A stretch of 32,776 nt of DNA. Source: Paenibacillus helianthi (GTDB lineage: Bacteria > Bacillota > Bacilli > Paenibacillales > Paenibacillaceae). This document shows, piece by piece, positions 14,225-22,222 of this stretch. The notes beneath the pieces were generated by a model. The model was given only the letters and a program-made list of their open reading frames with translations, had not been told where the DNA came from and searched no databases. How positions within the stretch are numbered: the stretch's first letter is position 1; each line of letters starts with the position of its first letter. The translations under genes and the position numbers were made by a program. The DNA is taken from positions 1 through 32,776 of the forward strand of contig NZ_LVWI01000073.1 in the NCBI RefSeq assembly GCF_001909055.1, given 5' to 3'.

Positions 14225-15331
14225 ATGGCCAAATTAAATTTGTTTATCCGCATTTGTATCGCTGTGCTTTTGGTGCTGGGAATTATTTATGTAGGCACCC
14301 TAGTGAATTTTATTTTTACACCGGTTTTCTCGTTATTCCGTGTGGTCATCGTGCCTTTAATGCTGGCGGTGTTCTTCTATTATCTGCTGCGGCCGCTGAT
14401 TGATCTGCTGGAGTCACGGAAGCTGAACCGTACGGCAGCTATTTTGCTGGTCTATTTGATCATAGCCGTGCTGTTCATGTGCTTCAGTGTAGGAGTTTGG
14501 CCATCGCTGAAGAATCAGCTGGTGAATCTCGGCAATAACATGCCAAACGTGTTCACGGCCGTGGGCGAACAACTGAAGAAGCTGGAGGAGAGTAAGCTGT
14601 TATCTTCGCTGATACCTGCGGATATGAATCCGGCGGGCCAACTGATGGATTATCTGAATAAAGGCTTTTCCCTGATGACGAGTTCTGTATCGGAGTTGTT
14701 CTCCTTTGTATCCAATTTTGCCATGGTGCTGTTTACTTTTCCCATTCTTCTGTTCTACATGCTCAAGGAAGGCGGTAAGTTTGGCGCAAAAGTGGTGAGC
14801 TTTTTCCCGAAACGCTTTCAGGCAGAAGGCGCTGGGGTGGTTTCCGACATTGACGGGGCGCTCAGCGGATTTATCGTAGGCAGAGTACTGGTGAATCTGG
14901 CCCTTGGCGTATTGATGTATATTGGGTTTTTGATTATAGGCCTGCCTTATGCGCTTCTCCTGACACTGCTAGCTGTGTTGATGAACTTTATTCCCTTTAT
15001 AGGAGCAATTCTGTCAACAGTTCCCATCTTAATTATCGGACTGTTTGAGTCACCTTCAACGGCAGTCTGGTCCATTGTGGTTGTGCTTGTTGCCCAGCAG
15101 ATTCAGGATAACCTGGTAGCACCCTATATTTTTGGGAAAAGCCTTGATATCCATCCGATTACTACGATTATTCTGGTATTGGCCGGTGGGGATTTTGGCG
15201 GTATTATCGGTATACTCCTGATTATTCCGGTCTATATGATGCTCAAAATTATTACAGTGAAGCTGTACCAGATGTTTATCCGGCAGCGCTGGCCGGAAGA
15301 GCCGCAGCTGGCTGCGGATTCAGGAGAGTAA
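14225..15331 (+). CDS. AI-2E family transporter (PerM/YdbI-like permease)
   Basis: 368 aa, 34 bases behind the kinase gene with a GGGAGAGGG site, so co-transcribed. It has seven or eight hydrophobic segments: two near the N-terminus, one at about 70-95, a soluble stretch at about 95-150, then a cluster from 155 to the C-terminus. The C-terminal half has the typical MNFIPFIGAILSTVPI, VAQQIQDNLVAPYIFGKSLDIHP and GGIIGILLIIP. Members have been linked to autoinducer-2 export and sodium/proton exchange; the substrate is not readable here. Its link with the two-component pair suggests it is either a target or a sensing partner. Confidence 0.88.
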   Translation: MAKLNLFIRICIAVLLVLGIIYVGTLVNFIFTPVFSLFRVVIVPLMLAVFFYYLLRPLIDLLESRKLNRTAAILLVYLIIAVLFMCFSVGVWPSLKNQLVNLGNNMPNVFTAVGEQLKKLEESKLLSSLIPADMNPAGQLMDYLNKGFSLMTSSVSELFSFVSNFAMVLFTFPILLFYMLKEGGKFGAKVVSFFPKRFQAEGAGVVSDIDGALSGFIVGRVLVNLALGVLMYIGFLIIGLPYALLLTLLAVLMNFIPFIGAILSTVPILIIGLFESPSTAVWSIVVVLVAQQIQDNLVAPYIFGKSLDIHPITTIILVLAGGDFGGIIGILLIIPVYMMLKIITVKLYQMFIRQRWPEEPQLAADSGE

Positions 15332-15437
15332 GCCTATCTGTACTTGGTAGATATTAGGCGCATGCTTTCGAAGTGAATTTTGTACGAAGCGATTCGGACG
15401 ATGCTCAAACTAACCATACTTTGAGGAGGAACTTACG

Positions 15438-15785
15438 ATGGATCAAGGTGTTCAAAAAGGGCTTGTTGATATTTCTGATCGGGTGATATCGGCTATTATT
15501 AGCTATGTTGTTATGGATACTCCGGGGATCGCAGGAATGTCCGGTAGTTCCGTTACGGGGAATCTGGCCAAACTTCTGGGCAGCAAATTCGGGGCTAAAG
15601 GAATGTCCGTGGAAGTGTCAGAGGAGGAGGTTGCCGTTCATCTTCAAATCATAGTGGACTATGGCTGCCGGATTCAAGAGGTATGTAAAAGTCTGCAGTA
15701 TAATGTCCGCGGGGCTGTGGAGAATATGCTTGGCCTGACGCTGGCTGTTGTCAACATTCGGGTGGAAAAGCTGGCTCTTCCATAA
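15438..15785 (+). CDS. Asp23/Gls24 family envelope stress response protein
   Basis: 115 aa with a strong GAGGAGG site before the ATG. The chain shows the Asp23 pattern: GLVDISDRVISAIISYVVMDTPGI, then VSEEEVAVHLQIIVDYG, IQEVCKSLQYNVRGAVENM and a final VVNIRVEKL. Proteins of this family lie at the inner face of the membrane and are induced by alkaline or cell-wall stress. There is no membrane segment of its own. It lies after the permease with a 106-base gap and may share its transcript. Confidence 0.9.
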   Translation: MDQGVQKGLVDISDRVISAIISYVVMDTPGIAGMSGSSVTGNLAKLLGSKFGAKGMSVEVSEEEVAVHLQIIVDYGCRIQEVCKSLQYNVRGAVENMLGLTLAVVNIRVEKLALP

Positions 15786-15864
15786 ACCTGGTACACAGTA
15801 TAGGCACCGTGCTCTGGGCAGATGCATAGAATGGAGCAAATCCATTTACGGAGGTTATAAAGCT

Positions 15865-16230
15865 ATGTCATTCTATCAGTCCGGCCAGCCTGCAACGTTG
15901 ATCTATCAGGCCGATCCGGCCGTTGTCCAGCATCTGCACCGGGTCCGCGATTCCCTGCACCACTCCTGTAAGCCTTATCTTAATCACCAAGTCAATGTAC
16001 AGATGATTGACGGTCAGATGCATGAAGGAATGATTGCCGGAATGGACTGCAAGCATCTATATCTCATGGTGGGGGGGACCGCAGATATGGAGCGCGGATA
16101 TTACAATCCATACTACAATCCCTATTACCAGCCTTATCCAGGCCCGGGCTACCCTTACCCTGGACCCGTCAATAACAATGGGATTCTGCCGCTGGTGCTA
16201 TTCGAGCTGCTGGCCATATCCTTGATCTGA
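15865..16230 (+). CDS. Small protein with DGxxHEG core and hydrophobic tail, 121 aa
   Basis: GGAGG (15850-15854) sets the start at ATG 15865; a longer frame from 15748 overlaps the Asp23 gene and lacks a site. The core VNVQMIDGQMHEGMIAGMD followed by LYLMV looks like a small beta-barrel (Sm-like) strand set. It is followed by a Tyr-Pro-Gly-rich linker (NPYYNPYYQPYPGPGYPYPG) and the hydrophobic end LVLFELLAISLI. The protein at 27388-27639 has the same core and the same end, so they are paralogues. Tyr/Pro/Gly-rich linkers occur in spore coat and surface proteins, but a role is not established. A terminator follows. Confidence 0.7.
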   Translation: MSFYQSGQPATLIYQADPAVVQHLHRVRDSLHHSCKPYLNHQVNVQMIDGQMHEGMIAGMDCKHLYLMVGGTADMERGYYNPYYNPYYQPYPGPGYPYPGPVNNNGILPLVLFELLAISLI

Positions 16231-16251
16231 CCCTTTCCAAATTCCCAAAGA

Positions 16252-16301
16252 CATGAACGTGATGACCGGCAGCGTGCCGAATCTAAGTTCATGTTTTTTT
16301 T
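16252..16301 (+). terminator. Terminator behind the 121-aa protein gene
   Basis: CATGAAC (16252-16258) pairs with GTTCATG (16287-16293), with an inner CGGCA-gcg-TGCCG hairpin, and is followed by T8. Confidence 0.92.
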
Positions 16302-16364
16302 GCCCGGAAAACACCGGAGAATGATAGACTAAGTATAAAGCAAGTAAGTTATAGGAGGTTCAAG

Positions 16365-17381
16365 ATGATTACATACCCTGTACTTGAAAAAAGAGCAACC
16401 ATTGGTGTGACCGCATCCTCGGCAGGGGTTGGCCCAGGATCTGTGGAGCTGTTCGGGGAAGCCTGCAGCCGCATGAAGGAGAGAGGGTTTCAGGTTATTT
16501 GCGGCGATACGGTCTATAAGCATGACAAGGCCAAATCCGCATCCGGCAAGGAGCGTGGCACTGAGTTCAATCAGATGATGAGTGATGACAGGATTGACCT
16601 GATCATTCCGCCCTGGGGCGGAGAACTGCTGATCGAGATGCTGGAGCATATTGACTTTGGGAAGGTGCGGCACAAATGGGTCCTGGGCTTCTCTGATATT
16701 AGCCTGCTGCTGCTAGTGATCACCTTGCGGACAGGGATAGCGACTGCGCATGGACCAAGTTTTGGAGATTTGCGCGGAAAGGTTACAGACCAGACTACAG
16801 CGATGTGGCAGACGGTGTTATCCACCGCAAGTGGACAATCGGTCGTCCAGCGCTCTTCGCTGAACTACCATCAGGAGGTGGAGGGAGCGGAACCATCGCC
16901 GTCCCTATTTCATTTAAATACCAGAACACAGTGGAAGACGGTCTCAGGTGATGCTGTGTCTCTCAGGGGCCGGCTGCTTGGAGGCTGCATTGATATCATC
17001 CGCCATATCATAGGCACACCCTACGGCGATGTGCGTCACTTTCAAGAAGCCTTCATTCATCAGGAACCGGTCATTTGGTATCTGGAGTATTGTGAATTGA
17101 ACACAGTTGATCTACGCCGCTCTCTGGTGCAGATGAAGCTGGCCGGCTGGTTCGAGAACTGTTCCGGTGTGATGTTCGGCAGAGGCGGCACCAACACACC
17201 CATAGACAATTACACGGCAGAGGATGCATATAAAGAATTGGCCGAAGAACTGCAGTTACCCGTTGTTTACGATTTGGATTATGGTCATGTTCCTCCGCAA
17301 ATGACGCTGATCAATGGAGCATACGCCGAGGTAAATGTTGCCGGTGGCTCAGGGGTAATCACACAATATTTTTATGAATAG
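16365..17381 (+). CDS. S66 family peptidase (LD-carboxypeptidase / MccF-like)
   Basis: 338 aa with ATAGGAGG before the ATG. The fold shows IGVTASSAG at the N-terminus, PPWGGELL, the nucleophile S110 in LGFSDISL, a Glu in YLEYCELN, and the His in DYGHVPPQMTL, giving the Ser-Glu-His triad of family S66. Members cut the L,D-bond in murein tetrapeptides during recycling, or amide bonds in microcin C-like antibiotics (MccF, self-immunity). The sequence alone does not separate these roles. There is no signal peptide, so it acts in the cytosol. A single gene. Confidence 0.88.
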   Translation: MITYPVLEKRATIGVTASSAGVGPGSVELFGEACSRMKERGFQVICGDTVYKHDKAKSASGKERGTEFNQMMSDDRIDLIIPPWGGELLIEMLEHIDFGKVRHKWVLGFSDISLLLLVITLRTGIATAHGPSFGDLRGKVTDQTTAMWQTVLSTASGQSVVQRSSLNYHQEVEGAEPSPSLFHLNTRTQWKTVSGDAVSLRGRLLGGCIDIIRHIIGTPYGDVRHFQEAFIHQEPVIWYLEYCELNTVDLRRSLVQMKLAGWFENCSGVMFGRGGTNTPIDNYTAEDAYKELAEELQLPVVYDLDYGHVPPQMTLINGAYAEVNVAGGSGVITQYFYE

Positions 17382-17392
17382 CAGTATCTTCA

Positions 17393-17428
17393 GAAAAAAA
17401 GAGACAGCCAAGGTGCTGTCTCTTTTTT
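17393..17428. terminator. Bidirectional terminator
   Basis: AGAGACAGC (17400-17408) pairs with GCTGTCTCT (17415-17423). A-run on the left and T-run on the right serve the S66 gene on the plus strand and the DUF2653 gene on the minus strand. Confidence 0.95.
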
Positions 17429-17432
17429 GGAA

Positions 17433-17729
17433 CTATACAGTTGACGTATTCACAACCGCCGTGATCTCATCATCCAGTTCCAGTCGGACATCTTCACGGT
17501 AGGCACGTATGCCATACTCACTGTGCGTGTAACGGAGGATTGCTTCGATCATATTGGACTCCACCAGGAACGGGCTGCGGCCTTCGATCCACACCTCTGC
17601 GGTGTATCCGGTGTCTTCTTCCCGGCTAAGCTCCACCTGGACATCCTGAACCCGAACGCTCTTGCGTTCAGCCATATGCATACAGATGGCATTAATAATC
17701 TCATCCATCGTAAGAATGGTTGCCCCCAT
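17433..17729 (-). CDS. YxcD family protein (DUF2653)
   Basis: 98 aa from ATG 17729 (GGGTGG site 9 bases upstream). An in-frame GTG at 17744 would add five residues. The pattern MDEIINAICMHMAERKSVR, VQVELSREEDTGYTAEVWIEGR and NMIEAILRY matches the small acidic YxcD family of Bacillales, whose function is unknown. It begins two bases before the stop region of the 40-aa membrane protein upstream, which in turn lies close behind the carbonic anhydrase gene. The three are therefore likely one minus-strand transcript ending in the bidirectional terminator. Confidence 0.8.
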   Translation of the reverse strand: MGATILTMDEIINAICMHMAERKSVRVQDVQVELSREEDTGYTAEVWIEGRSPFLVESNMIEAILRYTHSEYGIRAYREDVRLELDDEITAVVNTSTV

Positions 17730-17730
17730 A

Positions 17731-17853
17731 TTAGTAACGTCCACCCTGTTCCTGAAGTCTGCGCCGTTCCTTTCTGCGCCGGAAGAAGGACATAATCATG
17801 ATTACGACGAGATAGATGGCCAGCATAAAAAATGCGCGGATCGTATGATCCAC
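17731..17853 (-). CDS. Small single-pass membrane protein, 40 aa
   Basis: A frame of 40 codons from GTG 17853 to TAA 17731-17733, between the carbonic anhydrase and DUF2653 genes. Residues 7-24 (AFFMLAIYLVVIMIMSFF) form one membrane helix, followed by a strongly basic tail (RRRKERRRLQEQ). That is a positive-inside membrane anchor. The tight stop-to-start spacing with the next gene supports translation. No clear ribosome site is seen before the GTG, so the start is uncertain. I know no function. Confidence 0.5.
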   Translation of the reverse strand: MDHTIRAFFMLAIYLVVIMIMSFFRRRKERRRLQEQGGRY

Positions 17854-17868
17854 GCAAACAGCAGATTA

Positions 17869-18447
17869 TCAGAGAGTTGCCTTGTTCTCCACGTAACCGT
17901 CAGACACCAGTTCAAGCGCTCCGGTAGCCGGATCGATGATCATGCCGTGAACAGGTACGTTTGGGGGGAGTAAAGGATGGCGCTTAATCAGCTCCACAGT
18001 CTGAATTACCCCTTCTTCCACATTGTCAAACCCGCGCAGCCACTTCGTGAGCTTAATTCCCGAGTTCTCCAGAGTGGATAACACCTGCTCTGATACCCCG
18101 CGTTCTTTAATGGAGTTGATCATTTTGTCCGCATTCAGTGAAGCCATCCCGCATTCATAGTGTCCCACGACAATTACTTCATCCGCATCCAGCTCATACA
18201 GGGCTACCATAACGCTGCGCATTACGCTGCCAAAAGGCTGGGATATGACGGCACCGGCGTTTTTAATGATTTTGACGTCCCCGTTCTTGAAATTCATAGC
18301 CTTGGGGAGAAGCTCTACAAGCCTTGTGTCCATGCAGGTGATGATCAGCATCTTTTTGTCAGGAAAGCGGCTGGTCAGATAGGTTTCATATTCTTTTTGT
18401 TCGACGAATTTCTTGTTAAACTCCATAATATCAGTGATTTGGCTCAT
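17869..18447 (-). CDS. Beta-class carbonic anhydrase
   Basis: 192 aa with TAGGAGG before the ATG. It hydrates CO2 to bicarbonate with a zinc held by C38, H96 and C99. The signatures are ITCMDTRL (C38, D40, R42) and VVGHYECGM (H96, C99). The C-terminus has HGMIIDPATGALELV. The length fits the short beta-class enzymes of Bacillales (YtiB/YvdA-like). It is cytosolic, and the first gene of a likely three-gene minus-strand unit. Confidence 0.93.
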   Translation of the reverse strand: MSQITDIMEFNKKFVEQKEYETYLTSRFPDKKMLIITCMDTRLVELLPKAMNFKNGDVKIIKNAGAVISQPFGSVMRSVMVALYELDADEVIVVGHYECGMASLNADKMINSIKERGVSEQVLSTLENSGIKLTKWLRGFDNVEEGVIQTVELIKRHPLLPPNVPVHGMIIDPATGALELVSDGYVENKATL

Positions 18448-18625
18448 GACCTGCTGCCTCCTAAAAGTTTTTTTAGCGATACACCCTCCGATTCAGCCCC
18501 GAAAAACTGTCTCGAAAGCATACGCCAAGTTTTGTGAGCATCCTGCTCCGAGAATGTTAATTCCTAATATACTCCTTAAACACCCTTTTCGCACATATGT
18601 ACTTGATAAAAAGGATGTTAACACA

Positions 18626-18997
18626 TTATTTGGTGGTTACGCTGCATAGAGTTCCGGTGGTCTCCAGGGGCATACCGGTGCTCCGCACATCCCGCACAAG
18701 AATATTCATGCCATAAATCTGTGAATTGCTGTCCAGCTTGAAGGAAGATATACGCTCGTCTGCATCTAGACGCATACTGTCCTCATAGAAGATTTCCTGC
18801 TGGCGGCTGATAACAAAAGGAAGATTGTCCGTCTCTATCGTAGTATCTCCGGCTTCCGCTTGATTCACGACCAGCAGCACATGGATACCGTCGCAACCGC
18901 AGCCCTCAGTGTCATAGAAAAGCTTGAATATCCCCGGCTGATCCTTCAGATCTGCTAGCAACTTCCTTTCGGCAAGAGGTGTAATCTGAATGTACAT
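18626..18997 (-). CDS. HesB/YqkB-like iron-sulfur biosynthesis family protein
   Basis: 123 aa. AAAGGAG lies about 12 bases before the ATG at 18997. It starts with MYIQITPLAERKL and has C33-G-C35 in DTEGCGCDGIHVLL, the place of the first conserved Cys in the HesB/IscA fold. The region NSQIYGMNILVRD is also typical. The usual C-terminal CGC pair of true A-type scaffolds is missing (one Cys near the end), as in the YqkB-like branch. A direct role in cluster delivery is therefore not certain. A single gene on the minus strand. Confidence 0.75.
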   Translation of the reverse strand: MYIQITPLAERKLLADLKDQPGIFKLFYDTEGCGCDGIHVLLVVNQAEAGDTTIETDNLPFVISRQQEIFYEDSMRLDADERISSFKLDSNSQIYGMNILVRDVRSTGMPLETTGTLCSVTTK

Positions 18998-19078
18998 AGG
19001 CAGCTAACACTCCTTTGGATGAAGTTTGAGGGTTATTTAAAATTTAAAGATATAATCCTCTGAAGTTGATTATACGGA

Positions 19079-19285
19079 TTATAATGAACCGGCGTCAATA
19101 TTCCGTGATTTATCTGGACACTTCACTAGAAAAGGAGTGGATCGGTTATCTAAGATACCGAAGCCTTCGAATACATTCAGCCCTTCTGCTTGCTGATCAT
19201 GTGACATACTATAGACTACTTTCCCTGAATTTGACCATACCATGGCTCCAGTACACATTATGCAAGGCTCACAGCGGGTATGCAA
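19079..19285 (-). pseudogene. Remnant of a cytidine/deoxycytidylate-type deaminase
   Basis: The minus-strand frame encodes HTRCEPCIMCTGAMVWSNSG followed by KVVYSMSHDQ. This is the zinc-binding C-E-P-C-x-M-C motif and following strand of nucleoside/tRNA-adenosine-type deaminases. The N-terminal half with the catalytic H-A-E is not found upstream on the minus strand (19286-19430), and the first in-frame start is within the motif. I read it as a decayed gene. The rest of 18998-19437 has no convincing gene. Confidence 0.6.
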
Positions 19286-19437
19286 AGTATATTCATTCAG
19301 ATCAAAAATGTTGTTTTCAGAGCAACAAGAGAATAATCTCGTCTAAGCCATATTCATGCAGGTGCGGTTGATTATAAGGATTTAAAAAAGTATCATCAAG
19401 AGGAGCTGGTAAAAATAGAGAAAGCGGGTGTTCAATC

Positions 19438-20955
19438 ATGGAACAACTGGTCCAGGAAGAGTGGGAGAAATTCAGCGGGCTATTATCCAAAATTAGCGGG
19501 TACACAGAAGCGATTGGCTTACTGCATTGGGATTTGCGCACAGGCGCCCCACGCAAAGGTGTGGAGATTCGTTCCAATACCATCGGGTTGATCAGCGGAG
19601 AGATCTTCAGACTGCAGACTTCTCCGGAAATGGGCGAGTTCACAAAATATTTCAGCCGCCCGGAAGTCATGACCCAATTAAGCGACATCCAGAACAAGAT
19701 CGTTAAAGATTGCCGCAAGGAGTATGAGCGCAGCCAGAGTATACCTTCCAAAAGCTATGAGGAGTACTCCATGCTCACCGCCCATGCCCAGACGATTTGG
19801 GAGGAAGCCAAGGAAACTGATGATTTTGATTCCTTCGAACCGTACCTAAGCAAAATTGTTGCGTTCACACAGGAGTTTATCGACCACTGGGGTGTGAAGG
19901 ACACCCGCTATGATACTCTGCTCGACATGTACGAGCCCGATCTGACGGTTGAGAAGCTGGATGATATCTTCGGACGTCTGCGCAGCCGCCTCGTTCCCCT
20001 TGTCGAGGCTATAACCGCATCCAAGAATAAGCCCGATACAGAGTTCCTGGCCCAGATATTCCCTAAGGAGCAGCAAGAGAAGTTCGGGTTATTCATTCTA
20101 GAGCAAATGGGCTTCGACTTTGAAGCTGGTAGATTGGATGAAAGTGTGCATCCGTTCGCTACCGGGCTAAACCCGGGGGATGTGCGCATCACGACAAACT
20201 ACTTGCTGGACAATGTCTTAAGCGCTGTATTCAGCTCACTGCATGAAGGTGGACATGCTCTATATGAACAGAATATCAGCAAGGATCTTGTAGGCACACC
20301 TCTGGCTCAAGGGGCATCCATGGGTATTCATGAATCCCAGTCCAGACTATGGGAAAATATGATTGGCCGCAGCCGTTCATTCTGGCAACGCTACTACGGA
20401 GATCTTCAGCAGCATTTCCCTGAGCAGCTGGCCAACGTCGAAGTGGAAGACTTTTACCGTGCAATCAACAGTGTAGCGAATTCCTTCATCCGCATTGAAG
20501 CCGATGAATTGACGTACAACCTGCATATCATTGTCCGCTATGAGATTGAAAAGCTTATTTATAATGAAGGACTGGAAGTGAAGGATCTGCCTGGGGTATG
20601 GAATGCCAAGTATCAGGAATACCTGGGGATTACCCCTCCGAGCAATGCCCTGGGAGTGCTGCAGGATGTTCACTGGTCCGGCGGGGACTTCGGTTATTTT
20701 GCCTCATATTCACTGGGAAATATGTATGCCGCACAAATTTTGAATACACTTCGTAAGGAATTGCCGGAGCTTGAAGATCTGATAGCCGCCGGCAACCTGT
20801 TGCCGATCAAGGAATGGCTAACAAACAAAATCTACCGTTTTGGTCAGAGCCTGACTCCATCACAAATCATTGAACAGGTGACAGGTGAGCCGCTGAACCC
20901 TGATTATCTGGCCGATTATTTAGAAGCTAAATATACGGAGCTGTATAAACTATAA
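19438..20955 (+). CDS. M32 family metallocarboxypeptidase (Taq-type)
   Basis: 505 aa. It removes C-terminal residues from peptides in the cytosol. The zinc site is visible: HEGGH at 269-273 and the downstream E299 in GIHESQSRLWEN. Other family blocks are ALGLLHWD-like (IGLLHWDLRT at 27-36), HPFATGLNPGDVRITT and GVLQDVHWSGGDFGYF. The length is standard (about 500 aa). The ribosome site before the ATG is weak (GAAAGCGGG). It stands alone between the deaminase remnant and the hemolysin-III-like gene. YpwA of B. subtilis is the likely counterpart. Confidence 0.93.
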   Translation: MEQLVQEEWEKFSGLLSKISGYTEAIGLLHWDLRTGAPRKGVEIRSNTIGLISGEIFRLQTSPEMGEFTKYFSRPEVMTQLSDIQNKIVKDCRKEYERSQSIPSKSYEEYSMLTAHAQTIWEEAKETDDFDSFEPYLSKIVAFTQEFIDHWGVKDTRYDTLLDMYEPDLTVEKLDDIFGRLRSRLVPLVEAITASKNKPDTEFLAQIFPKEQQEKFGLFILEQMGFDFEAGRLDESVHPFATGLNPGDVRITTNYLLDNVLSAVFSSLHEGGHALYEQNISKDLVGTPLAQGASMGIHESQSRLWENMIGRSRSFWQRYYGDLQQHFPEQLANVEVEDFYRAINSVANSFIRIEADELTYNLHIIVRYEIEKLIYNEGLEVKDLPGVWNAKYQEYLGITPPSNALGVLQDVHWSGGDFGYFASYSLGNMYAAQILNTLRKELPELEDLIAAGNLLPIKEWLTNKIYRFGQSLTPSQIIEQVTGEPLNPDYLADYLEAKYTELYKL

Positions 20956-21048
20956 TCAACTTATAGACCCAGGGTCTGCAGCAAAGTGGAAGGACTTCGC
21001 AGAAGGGAATATAATAGAAGGAAAGCGCAGAATGGAAGGAATAGTGGA

Positions 21049-21696
21049 ATGGCAAATACACACACATACAGTCGCAAGGAAGAGGTCGCAAATGCAGTAA
21101 CGCATGGGATTGGAGCGGTATTGAGCATAGTAGCTCTTGTGCTGCTGGTCGTCTTCGCTGTACAGAACGGCACAGCCTGGCATGTGGTCAGCTTCTCCAT
21201 TTACGGTGCCACGATGCTGCTGCTGTATATTAATTCAACACTGGTGCATAGTCTTAGAGAAGGGAAGGCCAAGGACTTCTTTGAATTTCTGGACCATTCC
21301 TCCATCTACTTGTTTATTGCCGGTACATACACACCCTTTATGCTGGTGGCGATCCGGGGGACACTAGGTTGGACCTTGTTTGGGATTGCCTGGGGTGTAG
21401 CTGTGTTCGGCGTTTTCTTCAAAGCCTTTTTCGTTAAGAAATTTCTGTTCATGTCCACCATTTTTTACATCGCCATGGGCTGGATGATTGTGATTGCCTG
21501 GAATCCGCTCTCAGCGGTGATGGCAGATGGGGGCATGGCCTGGCTGCTGGTCGGCGGGCTGCTGTATACACTGGGAACGGTTTTTTATGTGTGGCGGGGA
21601 TTCCCCTACCATCATGCAATTTGGCATTTGTTTGTTCTCGGAGGCACCATAGTCCACTTTTTTGTTGTGCTTCTTTACGTGCTGCCAATTCACTGA
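21049..21696 (+). CDS. Hemolysin III family membrane protein (YplQ/TrhA-like)
   Basis: 215 aa from ATG 21049 (GGAAGGA upstream). The longer frame from 20986 is not supported, because TATAAT (21010-21015) lies inside it. The protein has seven membrane helices. EEVANAVTHGIGA at the start, NSTLVHSLREG, FLDHSSIYLFIAGTYTPF and the final HHAIWHLFVLGGTIVHFF carry the conserved Ser/His/Asp residues of the PAQR/hemolysin III superfamily (putative metal site). Members affect membrane fluidity or lipid metabolism; haemolysis is not the general role. The terminator hairpin at 21733 follows. Confidence 0.9.
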   Translation: MANTHTYSRKEEVANAVTHGIGAVLSIVALVLLVVFAVQNGTAWHVVSFSIYGATMLLLYINSTLVHSLREGKAKDFFEFLDHSSIYLFIAGTYTPFMLVAIRGTLGWTLFGIAWGVAVFGVFFKAFFVKKFLFMSTIFYIAMGWMIVIAWNPLSAVMADGGMAWLLVGGLLYTLGTVFYVWRGFPYHHAIWHLFVLGGTIVHFFVVLLYVLPIH

Positions 21697-21732
21697 TGGG
21701 TGCGCTCCGCCATGGGGAAATACACTTTTAGA

Positions 21733-21778
21733 ACAAAGAACGAGATGACAAGCAAAAAGGCTTGACATCTTTCTTTGT
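21733..21778 (+). terminator. Hairpin behind the hemolysin-III-like gene, overlapping the ylxM promoter
   Basis: ACAAAG...ATGACAAGC (21733-21753) pairs with GCTTGACATC...CTTTGT (21760-21778) with a few mismatches and an A-rich loop. A short T-run follows. The right arm contains the -35 box of the next promoter. Confidence 0.7.
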
Positions 21779-21790
21779 TTTAGGTATCAT
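21762..21790 (+). promoter_or_regulatory. Sigma-A promoter of ylxM-ffh
   Basis: TTGACA (21762-21767), 17-base spacer and TATCAT (21785-21790). About 55 bases before the ylxM ATG. Confidence 0.85.
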
Positions 21791-21844
21791 AAGGGACGTT
21801 GTGAAGCTGTAAAGTGTTTTTCCTTGACGAAGGGAGTGCCCTTA

Positions 21845-22201
21845 ATGAGTCAGGAGAATAGGCTCGAGAAAACCAACCGGATTAACTTGTTGTTTGCTTT
21901 TTATGAACGCCTGCTTACGGATAAGCAGCAAACGTTTCTTAAATATTATTTTCACGATGACTTCTCCCTGGGAGAAATCGCCGCTGAATTTGAAATTAGC
22001 CGCCAAGCCGTATATGAGCACATTAAGCGTGCGGAGCAGGTTCTGGAGAATTACGAAGAAAAGCTGGGATTGCTTACGAAGCATGAGAGCCGCAACAAAT
22101 ACTTAGAAGAACTGCGCAGACTGCCGGAGAATGGGATGCTGCCTGAGCAATATACACTGCGGTTCACGGAGCTCGTGGATCGTTTGCAGAGGTTAGAGTA
22201 G
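21845..22201 (+). CDS. ylxM: UPF0122 / YlxM family DNA-binding protein
   Basis: 118 aa from ATG 21845 (GAAGGGAG upstream); the earlier TTG at 21824 is not needed. The N-terminal half (about 5-65) resembles sigma-70 region 4, with FSLGEIAAEFEISRQAVYEH as helix-turn-helix. YlxM is coded just before ffh in Bacillales and Clostridia and modulates the signal recognition particle in streptococci. The gap to ffh is 21 bases, so they share a transcript from the promoter at 21762. The length is typical. Confidence 0.92.
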   Translation: MSQENRLEKTNRINLLFAFYERLLTDKQQTFLKYYFHDDFSLGEIAAEFEISRQAVYEHIKRAEQVLENYEEKLGLLTKHESRNKYLEELRRLPENGMLPEQYTLRFTELVDRLQRLE

Positions 22202-22222
22202 CATGAAGGGAGAAAGCTGCAT

